64,000 bases of DNA from the NCBI RefSeq assembly GCF_000473145.1, contig NZ_KI421500.1:186225-250224 (forward strand), in the 5' to 3' direction. The position numbers and the translations under genes are program-made. This DNA comes from Leisingera daeponensis DSM 23529. Its GTDB lineage: Bacteria > Pseudomonadota > Alphaproteobacteria > Rhodobacterales > Rhodobacteraceae. Of the stretch, positions 18,389 through 27,725 are shown in pieces; within the stretch, counting starts at the first letter, position 1; the number at the start of each line of letters is the position of its first letter. The notes beneath the pieces were generated by a model. It saw nothing but the letters and a program-made list of their open reading frames with translations. It was not told where the DNA came from and made no database searches.

Positions 18389-20077
18389 GTGACGCTCTTG
18401 TACCGCGCGCAGGCCTTGTCCCAGGAGCAGGTCGCCGCCGCAATTTACGAGACCATGATCCGGCCGGAGCAGTTCGACCGGTTTTTCACCGGGCCGACGG
18501 CGGCAGGCGAGGCCGCCGCGGGCAGCCAGATGCCGCAGCGCCCGCGGGGGGCGCCGGTGCTGCGGGCGCATTTTGCCCGCGCCGCGGAGATCCAGGAACA
18601 GCAATGGGAGCAGGCCGGGCGGCCGCACCCCGGCAGCTATTGCGGTATGGGGAGCCGGTTCTGGCTGCTAGCCGGGACCGGGACCGGAACCGGCGGCAGG
18701 CTGCTTAATGCATCGCAGCGGGCGGCGGGGCAAATCGAGGGCCGCGGCAGTCTCGCCGCAGCTATGGGGCTTACCCGGGCGGCTGCCGGCCGCTGGCATA
18801 CCTTTCTGAAGCAGGTGCGCCAGGGGGCATTCTCGTGGCAGGACGTTCTGGTGTTGCGAACCCGCCGTCCCGGTGAGCGGTTTCTGTGCCGCCCGGTCCG
18901 GCTGGACGCCGCAGGCGGCGCGGCGGCCGTGATGGCAGAGCTTCTGGAGTGGGAATGGAACGGCGAAGCCGCGGGCCAGGTCGCGGCGGCCTTTGGCCTG
19001 CAAAAAGCTGACCTCAGGCCGCTGAAAGCGGTGCTGAGCGGCCCCGGCGGCAGGGTGGCGGGGGGGCTGCAGCAGGCCGCCGCACGGGCCGGGGCGCCGG
19101 GCACGGCAGAGCTGATCCGGCTGACCGCCTTCCTGATGGCCGAACACACCCGGGATCTGAAGATTGCGCGCGGAGAGCTGCTGCCGCCTGCGGAGGAGTT
19201 CGAGGACACGAGCGGGCTGCGCTGCCAGTATTTCCGGCTGGGGTCGGAAACCGGCCAGCCCGTGGTCTTCGTGCACGGGCTGCTGGACGGCATCGCGCCG
19301 CTGCAGCGGCTGCAGCCGCAACTGCGGATGCTTGGGTTCCGGGTCTATGCGCCGATGCGGGCCGGCTACGGCGGCTCGGCGCCGCTGCCGCGCGGGCAGG
19401 ATCCGGCGGACGCCTTCGTGCGGCAGCTGGAGGGGCTGATGCACCGCGAAAACCTGCAGCGCCCGGTGCTGCTGAGCCATCGCGGCGGCGTGCTCTACGG
19501 CTGCCGCGCCGCCAACCGCCTGCACCGGCGGATCGCCGGGCTGGTGGCGGTGGCTCCGAATTGCTCCATCACCTCGACGCGGCAGTTTTCCGGGCTGCGG
19601 GGGTATGCCTGGCTTGTCGCCGTCTGCGCCGCGCGTGCCGGCTGGCTGCTGCCGCTGCTGATGAAGGGCTGGTCCGCGGCGCTGCGCTGGTACGGCCCCA
19701 AGGCGCTGTTGCGGTTCCAGACCGCCCGCGGCAGCCGCGAAAGAGCGCTGCTGCAAAAAATGGCTCTGCTGCCGCTGCTGCAGCAGAGCCAGGCGCTGTT
19801 CCTGCAACAGGGCGGGGCCGGGTTCCTGACGGATGTGCAGATGATGCGGCGGGGCGTCCCCAAGCTGCCGCTGCCGCGCGGGACGCGGGCGGTCTTCCTG
19901 CATGGCGGCGAGGATCACGTGGCGCCGCTGCGGGATGTGCGGGACGCGCTGAGCGGGCTTGGCGGCGCCCAGCTGTGTGTCAGCCAGGATGCGGGCGCAC
20001 TGGTGTTCTACACTTTTCCGGAGCTGGTTCTGACAGCCTTGCAGGACTGCGCCGCAGCGGCACTGGACTCGTCTTAG
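18389..20077 (+). CDS. LuxR-like / alpha-beta hydrolase-like fusion lacking catalytic residues
   Basis: A 562-residue protein. The first ~100 residues resemble the N-terminal part of roseobacter regulators that join a sensor, a LuxR-type helix-turn-helix and an alpha/beta hydrolase. Residues ~190-260 look like a decayed helix-turn-helix ([25 protein letters not shown]). Residues ~275-560 are an alpha/beta hydrolase fold: FVHGLLDG oxyanion loop, PMRAGYGGS and GGEDHVAP with a retained Asp 509. The nucleophile elbow reads LLSHRGG (residues 361-367) where GHSxGG is expected, and the DAGH position reads DAGA (Ala 537). Two of three catalytic residues therefore seem lost, which suggests a ligand-binding pseudo-enzyme. 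Its end overlaps lipB tail-to-tail by 4 bp. Confidence 0.7.
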   Translation: MTLLYRAQALSQEQVAAAIYETMIRPEQFDRFFTGPTAAGEAAAGSQMPQRPRGAPVLRAHFARAAEIQEQQWEQAGRPHPGSYCGMGSRFWLLAGTGTGTGGRLLNASQRAAGQIEGRGSLAAAMGLTRAAAGRWHTFLKQVRQGAFSWQDVLVLRTRRPGERFLCRPVRLDAAGGAAAVMAELLEWEWNGEAAGQVAAAFGLQKADLRPLKAVLSGPGGRVAGGLQQAAARAGAPGTAELIRLTAFLMAEHTRDLKIARGELLPPAEEFEDTSGLRCQYFRLGSETGQPVVFVHGLLDGIAPLQRLQPQLRMLGFRVYAPMRAGYGGSAPLPRGQDPADAFVRQLEGLMHRENLQRPVLLSHRGGVLYGCRAANRLHRRIAGLVAVAPNCSITSTRQFSGLRGYAWLVAVCAARAGWLLPLLMKGWSAALRWYGPKALLRFQTARGSRERALLQKMALLPLLQQSQALFLQQGGAGFLTDVQMMRRGVPKLPLPRGTRAVFLHGGEDHVAPLRDVRDALSGLGGAQLCVSQDAGALVFYTFPELVLTALQDCAAAALDSS

Positions 20078-20724
20078 TCTCCGAACACCTGCGCAAAGCT
20101 GCGCCTGAGGGCGACATCCACATCGGCCAGGGTGACCGGCAGGCCCAGGTCGACCAGGCTGGTGACCCCGTATTCTGTGATCCCGCAGGGCACGATGCCG
20201 GTGAAATGCTCCAGCTCCGGCTCGACGTTGATCGAGATGCCGTGAAAGCTCACCCATTTGCGCAGGCGGATGCCGATGGCCGCGATCTTGTCCTCTGCCA
20301 TGCTGCCCGAGACGGTGCGCGGCTTGTCCGGGCGCTCGACCCAGACGCCGACCCGGCCGTCGCGGATGTGGCCCTTGATGTTGAACTCATCAAGCGCGGC
20401 GATGACCCAGCTCTCCAGCTGCTCCACGAACCGGCGCACGTCGTGGCCGCGCTGGCCGACGTTCAGCATCACATAGACCACCCGCTGCCCCGGCCCGTGA
20501 TAGGTGTACTGGCCGCCGCGTTTGCTCTCATAGACGGGAAAACGGTCCGGATCGGTCAGATCTTCACGCTTGGCCGAGGTGCCGGCGGTGTAAAGCGGCG
20601 GATGTTCGACCAGCCAGATGCATTCTTCCGCCGTGCCCGCAGCAATCGCTGCCGCGCGCTCTTCCATGAAGGCAACCGCTTGATCATACTCAACAAGACC
20701 GTCTGCAGTGATCCACTCAACCAT
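20074..20724 (-). CDS. lipB: Octanoyl-ACP:protein octanoyltransferase
   Basis: Transfers octanoate from acyl carrier protein to lipoyl domains, the first step of lipoate assembly completed by LipA. The 216-residue product shows [24 protein letters not shown] (substrate loop), the catalytic Lys in [17 protein letters not shown] and the catalytic Cys in GIVPCGI. Length is normal. The 3' ends of lipB and the preceding plus-strand gene overlap by 4 bp. Confidence 0.96.
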   Translation of the reverse strand: MVEWITADGLVEYDQAVAFMEERAAAIAAGTAEECIWLVEHPPLYTAGTSAKREDLTDPDRFPVYESKRGGQYTYHGPGQRVVYVMLNVGQRGHDVRRFVEQLESWVIAALDEFNIKGHIRDGRVGVWVERPDKPRTVSGSMAEDKIAAIGIRLRKWVSFHGISINVEPELEHFTGIVPCGITEYGVTSLVDLGLPVTLADVDVALRRSFAQVFGD

Positions 20725-20853
20725 GGCCGAAACTGTCCTTTTCCATCCGTGCGCAAGGGGCAGGCCGGCAATTCGGCCGGAAAATTCCTAGGTGCAGGTG
20801 CTGCCTGTGGAGTATCCTGATTCCGTAACGAGTATCCATAGGGGGCGAGTATC

Positions 20854-22470
20854 ATGTTTACCAAGCCGCTCAAGCCGGCCTTGGCGGCCGCATTCCTGGC
20901 AACCTCGGCCACGGGCCCTGCCATCGCGGACGAATTGGGCGCCGCAATTGTCGGGGGCGTCATTGGCGGCGTTATCGTCAATGAAATTCACAAGAACAAG
21001 CAGCGCCAGCGCACCACCACCAGGACCTACCGCCAGGCGCCGGTCTATTCCGCTGCGCGGGCTGAAAACCGCGAGACCCAGACAGCGCTCAACTATTTTG
21101 GCTTCAATGCCGGCTCCGCCGACGGGGTTCTGGGCCGGCGGTCGCGTGCGGCCATCACCGAGTATCAGATCCACATGGGCTATCCGGCCACCGGCCATCT
21201 GGCTCCGTATGAGCGCAACTTTCTTGTCAGTTCCTACAACCGCGCGCAGATCGGCGGCCCGCAGGTGATCAAGGCGATGCAGGGCCCGCAGGGGGTGCGC
21301 GGCCTGCTGCACGGCTGGCGCGATGAGGCGGCTGGACTGCGCACCGCCGGCAGCAGCTATGGCGGCAACACCTACGGCGGCCTGCCGCCGGAAGTCAGCC
21401 ATGCGGTGGATGAGGTCGCCGCCAGCTCCGAACCCTCGGGCGAGCAGCTTCTGCAGCGCACCGGTTTCATGCAGCTGGCAGATCTGAACGGCGACGGCCG
21501 CAACGACTATGTGCTGGACACCTCGGTTTCCGGCAGCTCGTTCTGGTGCGGTGCTTCCAACTGTTCGGTGATGGTCTTTGCCTCGACCCCACAGGGGTAC
21601 CAGCGCAACGACTTCCTGGCGCGCGGCGTGACGCCCGCCAGCTTCGCCTGCCACCAGGGCGCCTGCCGCATGGTGGATGCCGGCGCCGACTCCCCGGTGC
21701 AGGCCGTGCAGGAGACCCGCAGCACGGTGACCGCCGCTGCCGCGCAGCCAAGCGTGCCGCTGGGCGGGATCACCCTGTTTGACCAGCCCAAGGAAAGCGC
21801 CTCGCTCACCAGCTATTGCAGCAAGGTCAGCCTGCTGACCAGCTCCAACGGCGGCTTCATGACGGCTGCCAGCATGACCGACCCGGAACTGGCGCTGGGC
21901 GAGCAGTTCTGCCTGGCCCGGACCTATGCCATAAACGCAGGGGAGACGCAGGCCGGCAAGGTCAAGGGCGTGACCCAAGCGCAGATCGACAGCCAGTGCG
22001 ATGCCTTCGGCCCGGCGGTGCAGCCGTTCCTGGCCAAACTTGGCACCGCAGGCAGCGGCGAGGTGATGGGGGATGTGCAGAAATTCGTGCTGCAATCCGG
22101 CATGTCGCTGGAGCAGCTGGCCAATACCGCCGGGATCTGCCTGTTCTCCGGCTACCGCCGCGATGACATGGACGTGGCGCTGGGCGCGGCATTGATCCTG
22201 ACCGGCACCGGCAAGCGTCCCTATGCGGAGCTGATCGGCCACCACCTGGCGCTGGGCTTCGGCGCCCCGAATGCGGCCGAAAAGGCGCAGGAGTGGTACA
22301 GCATGGCGGTGATCTCGCTGGAAAGCGGCACCGCGCCGGTGTTCGCTCCCGGACAGCCCGGGCGTCCTGAACTGATCAAGGCGGCCTCGGCCAAGCTGGC
22401 GGGCGGCCGGGTGCAGCCGGTCCAGGCCTCCAGCGGCGCGGCGGCGCTGCCCTCTTTCTCCTCTGATTGA
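20854..22470 (+). CDS. Exported peptidoglycan-binding-like protein
   Basis: A 538-residue protein with an N-terminal signal peptide (cleavage near AIADE, residue 26), then a glycine-rich hydrophobic stretch (GAAIVGGVIGGVIVNEI) and a PG_binding_1-like domain at about 73-120 (QTALNYFGFNAGSADGVLGRRSRAAITEYQ). A loop DLNGDGRNDYV near residue 212 resembles a calcium-binding EF-hand or FG-GAP loop. Eight or more cysteines in the second half suggest disulfides and a periplasmic home. The ATG at 20854 is followed at once by the signal sequence. The remaining ~400 residues are not a domain I recognise. It is divergent from lipB. Confidence 0.7.
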   Translation: MFTKPLKPALAAAFLATSATGPAIADELGAAIVGGVIGGVIVNEIHKNKQRQRTTTRTYRQAPVYSAARAENRETQTALNYFGFNAGSADGVLGRRSRAAITEYQIHMGYPATGHLAPYERNFLVSSYNRAQIGGPQVIKAMQGPQGVRGLLHGWRDEAAGLRTAGSSYGGNTYGGLPPEVSHAVDEVAASSEPSGEQLLQRTGFMQLADLNGDGRNDYVLDTSVSGSSFWCGASNCSVMVFASTPQGYQRNDFLARGVTPASFACHQGACRMVDAGADSPVQAVQETRSTVTAAAAQPSVPLGGITLFDQPKESASLTSYCSKVSLLTSSNGGFMTAASMTDPELALGEQFCLARTYAINAGETQAGKVKGVTQAQIDSQCDAFGPAVQPFLAKLGTAGSGEVMGDVQKFVLQSGMSLEQLANTAGICLFSGYRRDDMDVALGAALILTGTGKRPYAELIGHHLALGFGAPNAAEKAQEWYSMAVISLESGTAPVFAPGQPGRPELIKAASAKLAGGRVQPVQASSGAAALPSFSSD

Positions 22471-22781
22471 GGAAGGGGAGGCGCCCTGCCTTCGCAGCGC
22501 GAAAGGCCGGCAGCTGTGCCACTGGTGAATCATGGCCCGCTGCCGGCCTCTTGCAGCCGCCCGCCCGGAGAGGCGGGCCTGCGCCGCCAGGTGGCTGCGC
22601 CAGCCGCCTGACCGGCAGCGGGGCCTCGGAAAACAGCAAGGGCGGACCGGTTATACGTCTGTTTTCCAGCGCTTAGGCGGCGTTCGCGGCTGCGGCGAAC
22701 AATCTGTGGCGAAAAGGCGATTTTCGTCTTCACATCGCTTCCGCGCTGGTCTATACGCCCCTACACCAAGCCTAAGACAGT
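22471..22781. other. Intergenic region between the exported protein gene and tRNA-Leu
   Basis: No ORF is supported. A 10-bp inverted repeat, AGGCCGGCAG at 22504-22513 and CTGCCGGCCT at 22540-22549, followed by CTT, may form the end of the preceding transcript. A second short stem (GCCCGCC / GGCGGGC) lies near 22560-22580. The last 100 bases, with TTATACG and CTATACG elements, probably hold the tRNA promoter. Confidence 0.4.
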
Positions 22782-22868
22782 GCGGTCGTGGCGGAATTGG
22801 TAGACGCGCAGCGTTGAGGTCGCTGTTCCTTAACCGGAGTGGAAGTTCGAGTCTTCTCGACCGCACCA
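22782..22868 (+). tRNA. tRNA-Leu(GAG)
   Basis: 87 bases including an encoded CCA. The acceptor stem GCGGTCG pairs with CGACCGC; the D-arm GGAATTGGTAGAC has the long class-II form; the anticodon stem CAGCG/CGCTG encloses TTGAGGT with anticodon GAG; a long variable arm (GTTCCTTAACCGGAGT region) and a T-arm with GTTCGAGTC follow. Confidence 0.95.
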
Positions 22869-23071
22869 ACTTTTCAAGAAAAATATCCCCTCTTCGGCGC
22901 CCGGTGTGGCGCTTTGCCTGGTTGGTCTGTTGCTGGAATATCAGTGGCCGGCGGATTTGGCGGCGGGCTGCGGCGTTTCCTGGTTCCGGCACATTGGCGG
23001 GCCGGTTATAAGCGCAGATGCCCCGGGGCGCGGCTTGCGGGGCCAAAAACGCCCCAAAGTGAAGCAGCAGT

Positions 23072-25348
23072 ATGTCCAGTCCAGAAAGCGGGAAGCGCGA
23101 CAGCAGGATCCTTGAACGCGAGCTTTGCGCGCTGTCCTTGCGGCACGCTGATTTGCTGGATGCGGTCGCGATGCCTGGCAGCAACGGCCGCCTGGCCCGG
23201 CTTTTCTTCAAATCCGGCACCCGGCCCGAAGCACTCCGAACGGCCTCCCGGTCCGGCAAAACGATCCTGCACAACTTTGGCGGGGCGCCCGTTCTGGACG
23301 TGGAGGCCGAGGACGCCAGCGGCCCGATTGCGGTTTCCGTGGATGGCACGCGGTTTGAGATCGGCCTGCACCCGGATGAGACGGAGCTGTTTGCGGGCCT
23401 GAACGTGCTGGCCGCCGTGCGCAATGGCGAAACGGTGCGGACGGCGGTGGAATGGCTGCGGTTTCACGCGGCGCAGCATGGTCTGCAAGGCGCGGTCATC
23501 CTTGACCGGGCGCCGCCGCAGGAGAGCCGGCTGTTCATTCAGGCCCTGCGGGAGCAGGCAGCGGGCATCAAGGGGCTGCAGCGGGTTGTGGTGGTGCATT
23601 CCAAACTGCCTCTGGGCAAGGACGGCCTGCCGGAGGAGGCGCACCCCTTCAACGTGCCGGGCGCACCGGGCAAGGACCGGATGGAAATTCCGCCCGCAGA
23701 TCCCTGGCGTGCGCCGCTGGGCGAATTCCTGATCTACGAGATCCTGCGCGCCCGCTTTCTGGCACGGGCGCGGGCGGTGGCCAATATCGATTTGTTTGAT
23801 CTGCTGGCCCCCAGCGGCGGCCCCAGTGTCTTTGACCGCGCGGCGGAGGCCCCCAGCGGCTGTGTGCGGCTGGGCGGGGTGCAGGCCTACCCCTGGCGGG
23901 TGCGCAAGGACAGCGAGGCCTCGTTCGCGGACCATATCTGCACCCAGTTCGACGCCACCGGCTTGCGCCCGCGCTGGTGCCTGGCGCCCGCCAAGGCCAG
24001 GGAGAGCACCATCTGGCGCCTGATCCGGGTGGTGGGGGCGGAGCCTGCACCGGCGGATGATCTGCGGTTCTACCGCTGCATGGCCCTGCGCCATCCCACC
24101 GAAACGGTGTCCAGGATCGTGCCGAAAACCAGCTTGGTGGAAAACCCGGAACTGCTGGACCTTGCCACGGGGCATTTCGGCGCCAAACCCGTGCGCATCC
24201 CTGAAGAACAGGCGGTCAAACGCAGCGGCGGCAAACCCAGGACCGCGATCGTCACCACCATGAAAAATGAGGGCCCGTTCATCCTGGAATGGCTGGCCTA
24301 TCACCGGGTGATCGGGGTGGATGATTTTCTGATCTACACCAACGACTGCACCGACGGCACCGACACCATGCTGCAGATGCTGCAGGAAAAAGGCCTTGTG
24401 CAGCACCGCGAAAACCCGTTCCGGGGATCCGGCCTGAAACCGCAGCACGCGGCCCTGCAGGCGGCGGAGGATGAAGCGGTTGTCAAGAACGCCGACTGGC
24501 TGGTCTGCATGGATGTGGATGAGTTCATCAACATCAAATGCGGCTCGGGGCGGCTGGCCGACCTGTTCGCGGCTGCGGGCGGTGCCAACATGATCTCGAT
24601 GACCTGGCGGCTGTTCGGCAACAATGATGTGCGCGATTTCACCGGCGGCCTGATCCTGCGCGACTTCACCCGCTGCGCCTTTGAGGTGACCCGCAAGCCG
24701 CATCAGGCCTGGGGCTTCAAGACGCTGTTCCGCAACACTGGCATCTTCAAGAAACTGGGGGTCCACCGGCCCAAGGGGCTGAAGCCGCAGCTGTGGGAGG
24801 ACATCCGCTGGGTCAACGGCTCCGGCCGGGACATGCCGCGCGAGATGTTCCGCAATGGCTGGCGCTCGTCGCTGAGCACCTATGGCTATGACCTGGTGCA
24901 GCTGAACCACTATGCGGTGCGCAGCGCCGAAAGCTTTCTGGTCAAGCGCGACCGCGGCCGGGTCAACCACGTCGACCGCGACCAGGGCCTGTCCTACTGG
25001 TTCCGGATGAACAACAACGCCGAGGAGGAACGCTCGATCCAGCGGATGATCCCGGCGCTGGAGGCGGAGATGGCGCGGCTTCTGGCGGATCCGGAAATCG
25101 CGGCGGCGCATGAATACGCCTGCCGCAAGCACCGCGAAAAGATCGAGGAGCTGAAGACGCGGGATGACATGCTGGAACTGTTTCGCGAACTGACCGGGGA
25201 CAAGCTGCGCAAGCTGTCGCGGATGCACGCGCATTTCGGCGCCAACGTTTTCCTCAGCGGCCCCGGCGTGATCCCGGACGAGATTGCCGAGAAGGATCCG
25301 GACAGCGGCTTCTGGTTCACGGTGGCGCGCGGGGAAACCAAACACTAG
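23072..25348 (+). CDS. Large family-2 glycosyltransferase (Glyco_tranf_2_4 type)
   Basis: A 758-residue protein. Residues ~390-650 form a GT-A glycosyltransferase of the type often found in roseobacters: AIVTTMKNEGPFILEWLAYH (nucleotide-binding strand), YTNDCTDGTDTML and the DxD motif MDVDEF with Asp 481 and Asp 483. The ~380-residue N-terminal part has no domain I recognise. A helical tail follows. There is no signal peptide or membrane span, so it acts in the cytosol. It is the first gene after tRNA-Leu, and the next four genes on the strand are transferases or hydrolase-like, which suggests assembly or modification of a surface glycan (inference). Confidence 0.8.
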   Translation: MSSPESGKRDSRILERELCALSLRHADLLDAVAMPGSNGRLARLFFKSGTRPEALRTASRSGKTILHNFGGAPVLDVEAEDASGPIAVSVDGTRFEIGLHPDETELFAGLNVLAAVRNGETVRTAVEWLRFHAAQHGLQGAVILDRAPPQESRLFIQALREQAAGIKGLQRVVVVHSKLPLGKDGLPEEAHPFNVPGAPGKDRMEIPPADPWRAPLGEFLIYEILRARFLARARAVANIDLFDLLAPSGGPSVFDRAAEAPSGCVRLGGVQAYPWRVRKDSEASFADHICTQFDATGLRPRWCLAPAKARESTIWRLIRVVGAEPAPADDLRFYRCMALRHPTETVSRIVPKTSLVENPELLDLATGHFGAKPVRIPEEQAVKRSGGKPRTAIVTTMKNEGPFILEWLAYHRVIGVDDFLIYTNDCTDGTDTMLQMLQEKGLVQHRENPFRGSGLKPQHAALQAAEDEAVVKNADWLVCMDVDEFINIKCGSGRLADLFAAAGGANMISMTWRLFGNNDVRDFTGGLILRDFTRCAFEVTRKPHQAWGFKTLFRNTGIFKKLGVHRPKGLKPQLWEDIRWVNGSGRDMPREMFRNGWRSSLSTYGYDLVQLNHYAVRSAESFLVKRDRGRVNHVDRDQGLSYWFRMNNNAEEERSIQRMIPALEAEMARLLADPEIAAAHEYACRKHREKIEELKTRDDMLELFRELTGDKLRKLSRMHAHFGANVFLSGPGVIPDEIAEKDPDSGFWFTVARGETKH

Positions 25349-25368
25349 GGCCTCCGCGCCCGGGCAAT

Positions 25369-25398
25369 TTGACAGCATTTTGAGTCAAAGGCTAATTT
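25369..25398 (+). promoter_or_regulatory. Candidate promoter of the 25459-30069 gene group
   Basis: A perfect -35 hexamer TTGACA at 25369-25374 is followed after 17-18 bases by a weak -10 (CTAATT or TAATTT). It lies in an AT-rich 110-bp gap before the GT32-methyltransferase gene. Confidence 0.4.
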
Positions 25399-25458
25399 GC
25401 GCCAACAAAATAACGTATTTGGGCAGTAGCAGTAACGAGGCTAACAAGGGGCAGTATT

Positions 25459-27027
25459 ATGGCACTTCCGGTCATCGCGTCGCTATGGGTGGGCCCGGAG
25501 CTCAGCTGGCTTGAACAGCTCTGCCTGAAATCCTTTCTCGACAACGGCCACGAGGTGATCCTGTTCACCTATGATGCGGTCAAAGGCGTTCCAGACGGTG
25601 TGCAGATCGCGGACGCTAACGGCATCCTGCCTTCCGAGCGGATTATACGCCACGCCCGGACCGGCAGCCCGGCCTATCACGCCGATATCTTCCGGCTGCA
25701 TATGCTGCGCCAGACCGATTATATCTGGGCCGATACCGATGCCTATTGCTGCCAGCCCTGGGATATCAGGGGCAAGCATTTCCACGGCTGGATCTCCGAC
25801 GACAAGCCGATGGTCAACAACGGCGTGCTGCGGCTGCCCAAGACCTCCAGGACGCTGAAGGCGATGCTGCGGTTCACCAGCGACGAATATCCAATCCCGC
25901 CCTGGTACAGCGCGCAGAAACAAGCCGAGCTGCAGGCGCTCAAGGAGGCCGGGCAGGGGGTTCACGTCTCGCTGCTGCCCTGGGGCGTCTGGGGGCCGGA
26001 TGCGCTGACCTGGTTCCTGCAGGAAACCGGCGAGATCGCGCACTCCCGTCCGGGGCATGTGATCTATCCGGTTCCGTTCAAGCGGGCAGGGGTGGTGCTG
26101 AACCCGAACCGCCCGAACCAGGCGCGGGACCACATCCGCAGCGACACCCTGTCGATCCACTTCTGGGGCCGCCGCTTCCGCAGTATCGCGGCCAAATACG
26201 GCGGCGTGCCGGCCGAGGGCTGTTATGTTCACGACCTGCTGGCCAAGCACCGGATCAATGCGGAGAAAACCCGCCACCTGCTGCAGCCCGCCCCCGAGCC
26301 GGAAGTGTCCGGGACCGATGCGATCGACCCCGCCGGCTTGGACTTTTCAATGTTCAGCGACCGCGATACCGCCAACATTTTATTGCAGCGCTCTGAACTT
26401 GCCCGCTCCGGCCAGACCCTCAGGGACTGGATGGCCGGCGACGAGGCGCTCCTGCTGGCGGAAGCCCGGGCGCAGCGGGACCGTATCCTGCAGGAGTCGA
26501 TCCGGATTGCGCAGCGGGAATGCAGTTTCTTCTTTGCCGCCACCGATGCCATCGCGCCCAAGCGGGTTGCCGACATCGGCTGCGGCTATGCCTTTGCCAG
26601 CCTGTTGCTGCATCGCCGCTACGGCTGCGAGGTAGTGCTTATCGACATCGAGGACGGCAATGGCCGCCACTTCGGCTTTGAGGGCGAAGGGGCAGGCTAT
26701 ACCAGTCTGGAGACCGCCCGCGCGTTCCTTGAGAAGAACGGCGTTCCGGCGGAGAAGATTATCACCCTCAACCCGAAAACCGGGGACACCGCGGCGCTGG
26801 GCAGCTTTGACCTGGTGATCAGCCTGGCGTCTTGCGGGTTTCACTATCCGGTTGCCACTTACGAGGATCTGTTCCGCAATCAGATCAGCAAGGGCGGCGG
26901 TATCGTGCTGGACATCCGCAAGGGCTCCGGCGGCATCGGCGCGATGAAAAGTTTCGGCACTGTCGAGGTGCTGGAAAAACACGGAAAATACTCCACCGTT
27001 CTCACCCGGAAGGCACAGCAGAAATGA
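25459..27027 (+). CDS. GT32-like glycosyltransferase fused to a SAM methyltransferase
   Basis: A 522-residue two-domain cytosolic protein. Residues 1-~260 are a DxD sugar transferase of the GT32/capsular type: LCLKSFLDNGHEV, YHADIFRLHML and YIWADTDAY with Asp 92 and Asp 94. Residues ~330-515 form a Rossmann methyltransferase: VADIGCGYAF (residues 370-379) is SAM motif I, VVLIDIEDG the acid after strand 2, and FDLVISLASCG motif IV. The segment IRKGSGG (486-492) recurs in the gene at 27715. The start ATG at 25459 follows a GGGG-rich stretch. It overlaps the FkbM gene by 4 bp, so the two are translationally coupled. Confidence 0.8.
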   Translation: MALPVIASLWVGPELSWLEQLCLKSFLDNGHEVILFTYDAVKGVPDGVQIADANGILPSERIIRHARTGSPAYHADIFRLHMLRQTDYIWADTDAYCCQPWDIRGKHFHGWISDDKPMVNNGVLRLPKTSRTLKAMLRFTSDEYPIPPWYSAQKQAELQALKEAGQGVHVSLLPWGVWGPDALTWFLQETGEIAHSRPGHVIYPVPFKRAGVVLNPNRPNQARDHIRSDTLSIHFWGRRFRSIAAKYGGVPAEGCYVHDLLAKHRINAEKTRHLLQPAPEPEVSGTDAIDPAGLDFSMFSDRDTANILLQRSELARSGQTLRDWMAGDEALLLAEARAQRDRILQESIRIAQRECSFFFAATDAIAPKRVADIGCGYAFASLLLHRRYGCEVVLIDIEDGNGRHFGFEGEGAGYTSLETARAFLEKNGVPAEKIITLNPKTGDTAALGSFDLVISLASCGFHYPVATYEDLFRNQISKGGGIVLDIRKGSGGIGAMKSFGTVEVLEKHGKYSTVLTRKAQQK

Positions 27028-27725
27028 CGGAAATGCTTGAAACGCACGGGGTGAAAATCCCGCTGGATCCGGGCGTCATCACCTCAAAGATCGAACGTGC
27101 AATCCGTAAGGGGCGCTATGAACTGGATGAGGTCTCCGGCACTCCAAAATTCCTGGAAAAGGACGACCGCGTGATCGAGCTGGGGGCCGGGATCGGATTC
27201 ATTTCTTCGTTCCTGGGCGTCAATCTCGGAGTCGAAAACGTGCTCTGTGTCGAGGCAGATCCAACGCTCTGCACCTTTATCCAGAGCGTCCACGAACTGA
27301 ACGGCCTGCAATCGGCGCAGGTCCGCAACTGCGTTGCTCTGAATGATGCGGCAACCGAAGCCCCGGTGTCTTTCTATGTCCGCGAACAATTCTGGTCTTC
27401 TTCGCTGGATGGGGAGGAGCCTTACCTGAAGGCAATCGAAGTTCCGGGCATCCGCCTGTCGAATTTGATCCGGGATTTCAAGGCCAACACGCTTATTGTG
27501 GACATCGAAGGCGGCGAGCGGGATCTGTTCGCGCCGGCGGATCTCAGCGGTATCGACAAGATATTCCTAGAGATCCATACGCGAAAAATTAAGAGAATTG
27601 GGATAAAGCAGTGTTTTGACGCGCTGTCGCAGAGCGGCTTTTGTTACGACCAGCAGGTCAGCCGCGGCGGATCGGTACTGTTCCGGCGCATTCCAAAATG
27701 GCAGTTGAAAAAGTATGCTGGATAA
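27024..27725 (+). CDS. FkbM-family methyltransferase
   Basis: A 233-residue SAM-dependent O-methyltransferase of the FkbM family, whose members often methylate sugars or polyketides. Motif I is VIELGAGIGFISS (residues 50-62), then VLCVEADPTLC (motif II acid), and the FkbM-typical LIVDIEGGERDLF near residue 160. The ATG at 27024 overlaps the previous stop as ATGA; the longer track frame lies inside the previous gene. Parts of the gene, especially 27560-27625, are clearly AT-richer than the surroundings, a possible sign of recent acquisition. It overlaps the next gene by 11 bp. Confidence 0.87.
   Translation: MTEMLETHGVKIPLDPGVITSKIERAIRKGRYELDEVSGTPKFLEKDDRVIELGAGIGFISSFLGVNLGVENVLCVEADPTLCTFIQSVHELNGLQSAQVRNCVALNDAATEAPVSFYVREQFWSSSLDGEEPYLKAIEVPGIRLSNLIRDFKANTLIVDIEGGERDLFAPADLSGIDKIFLEIHTRKIKRIGIKQCFDALSQSGFCYDQQVSRGGSVLFRRIPKWQLKKYAG

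Noticed and set aside
23006..25378. 790-codon minus-strand frame opposite the large GT2 gene
   Set aside because: Shadow; no motif, while the plus strand has the DxD glycosyltransferase.
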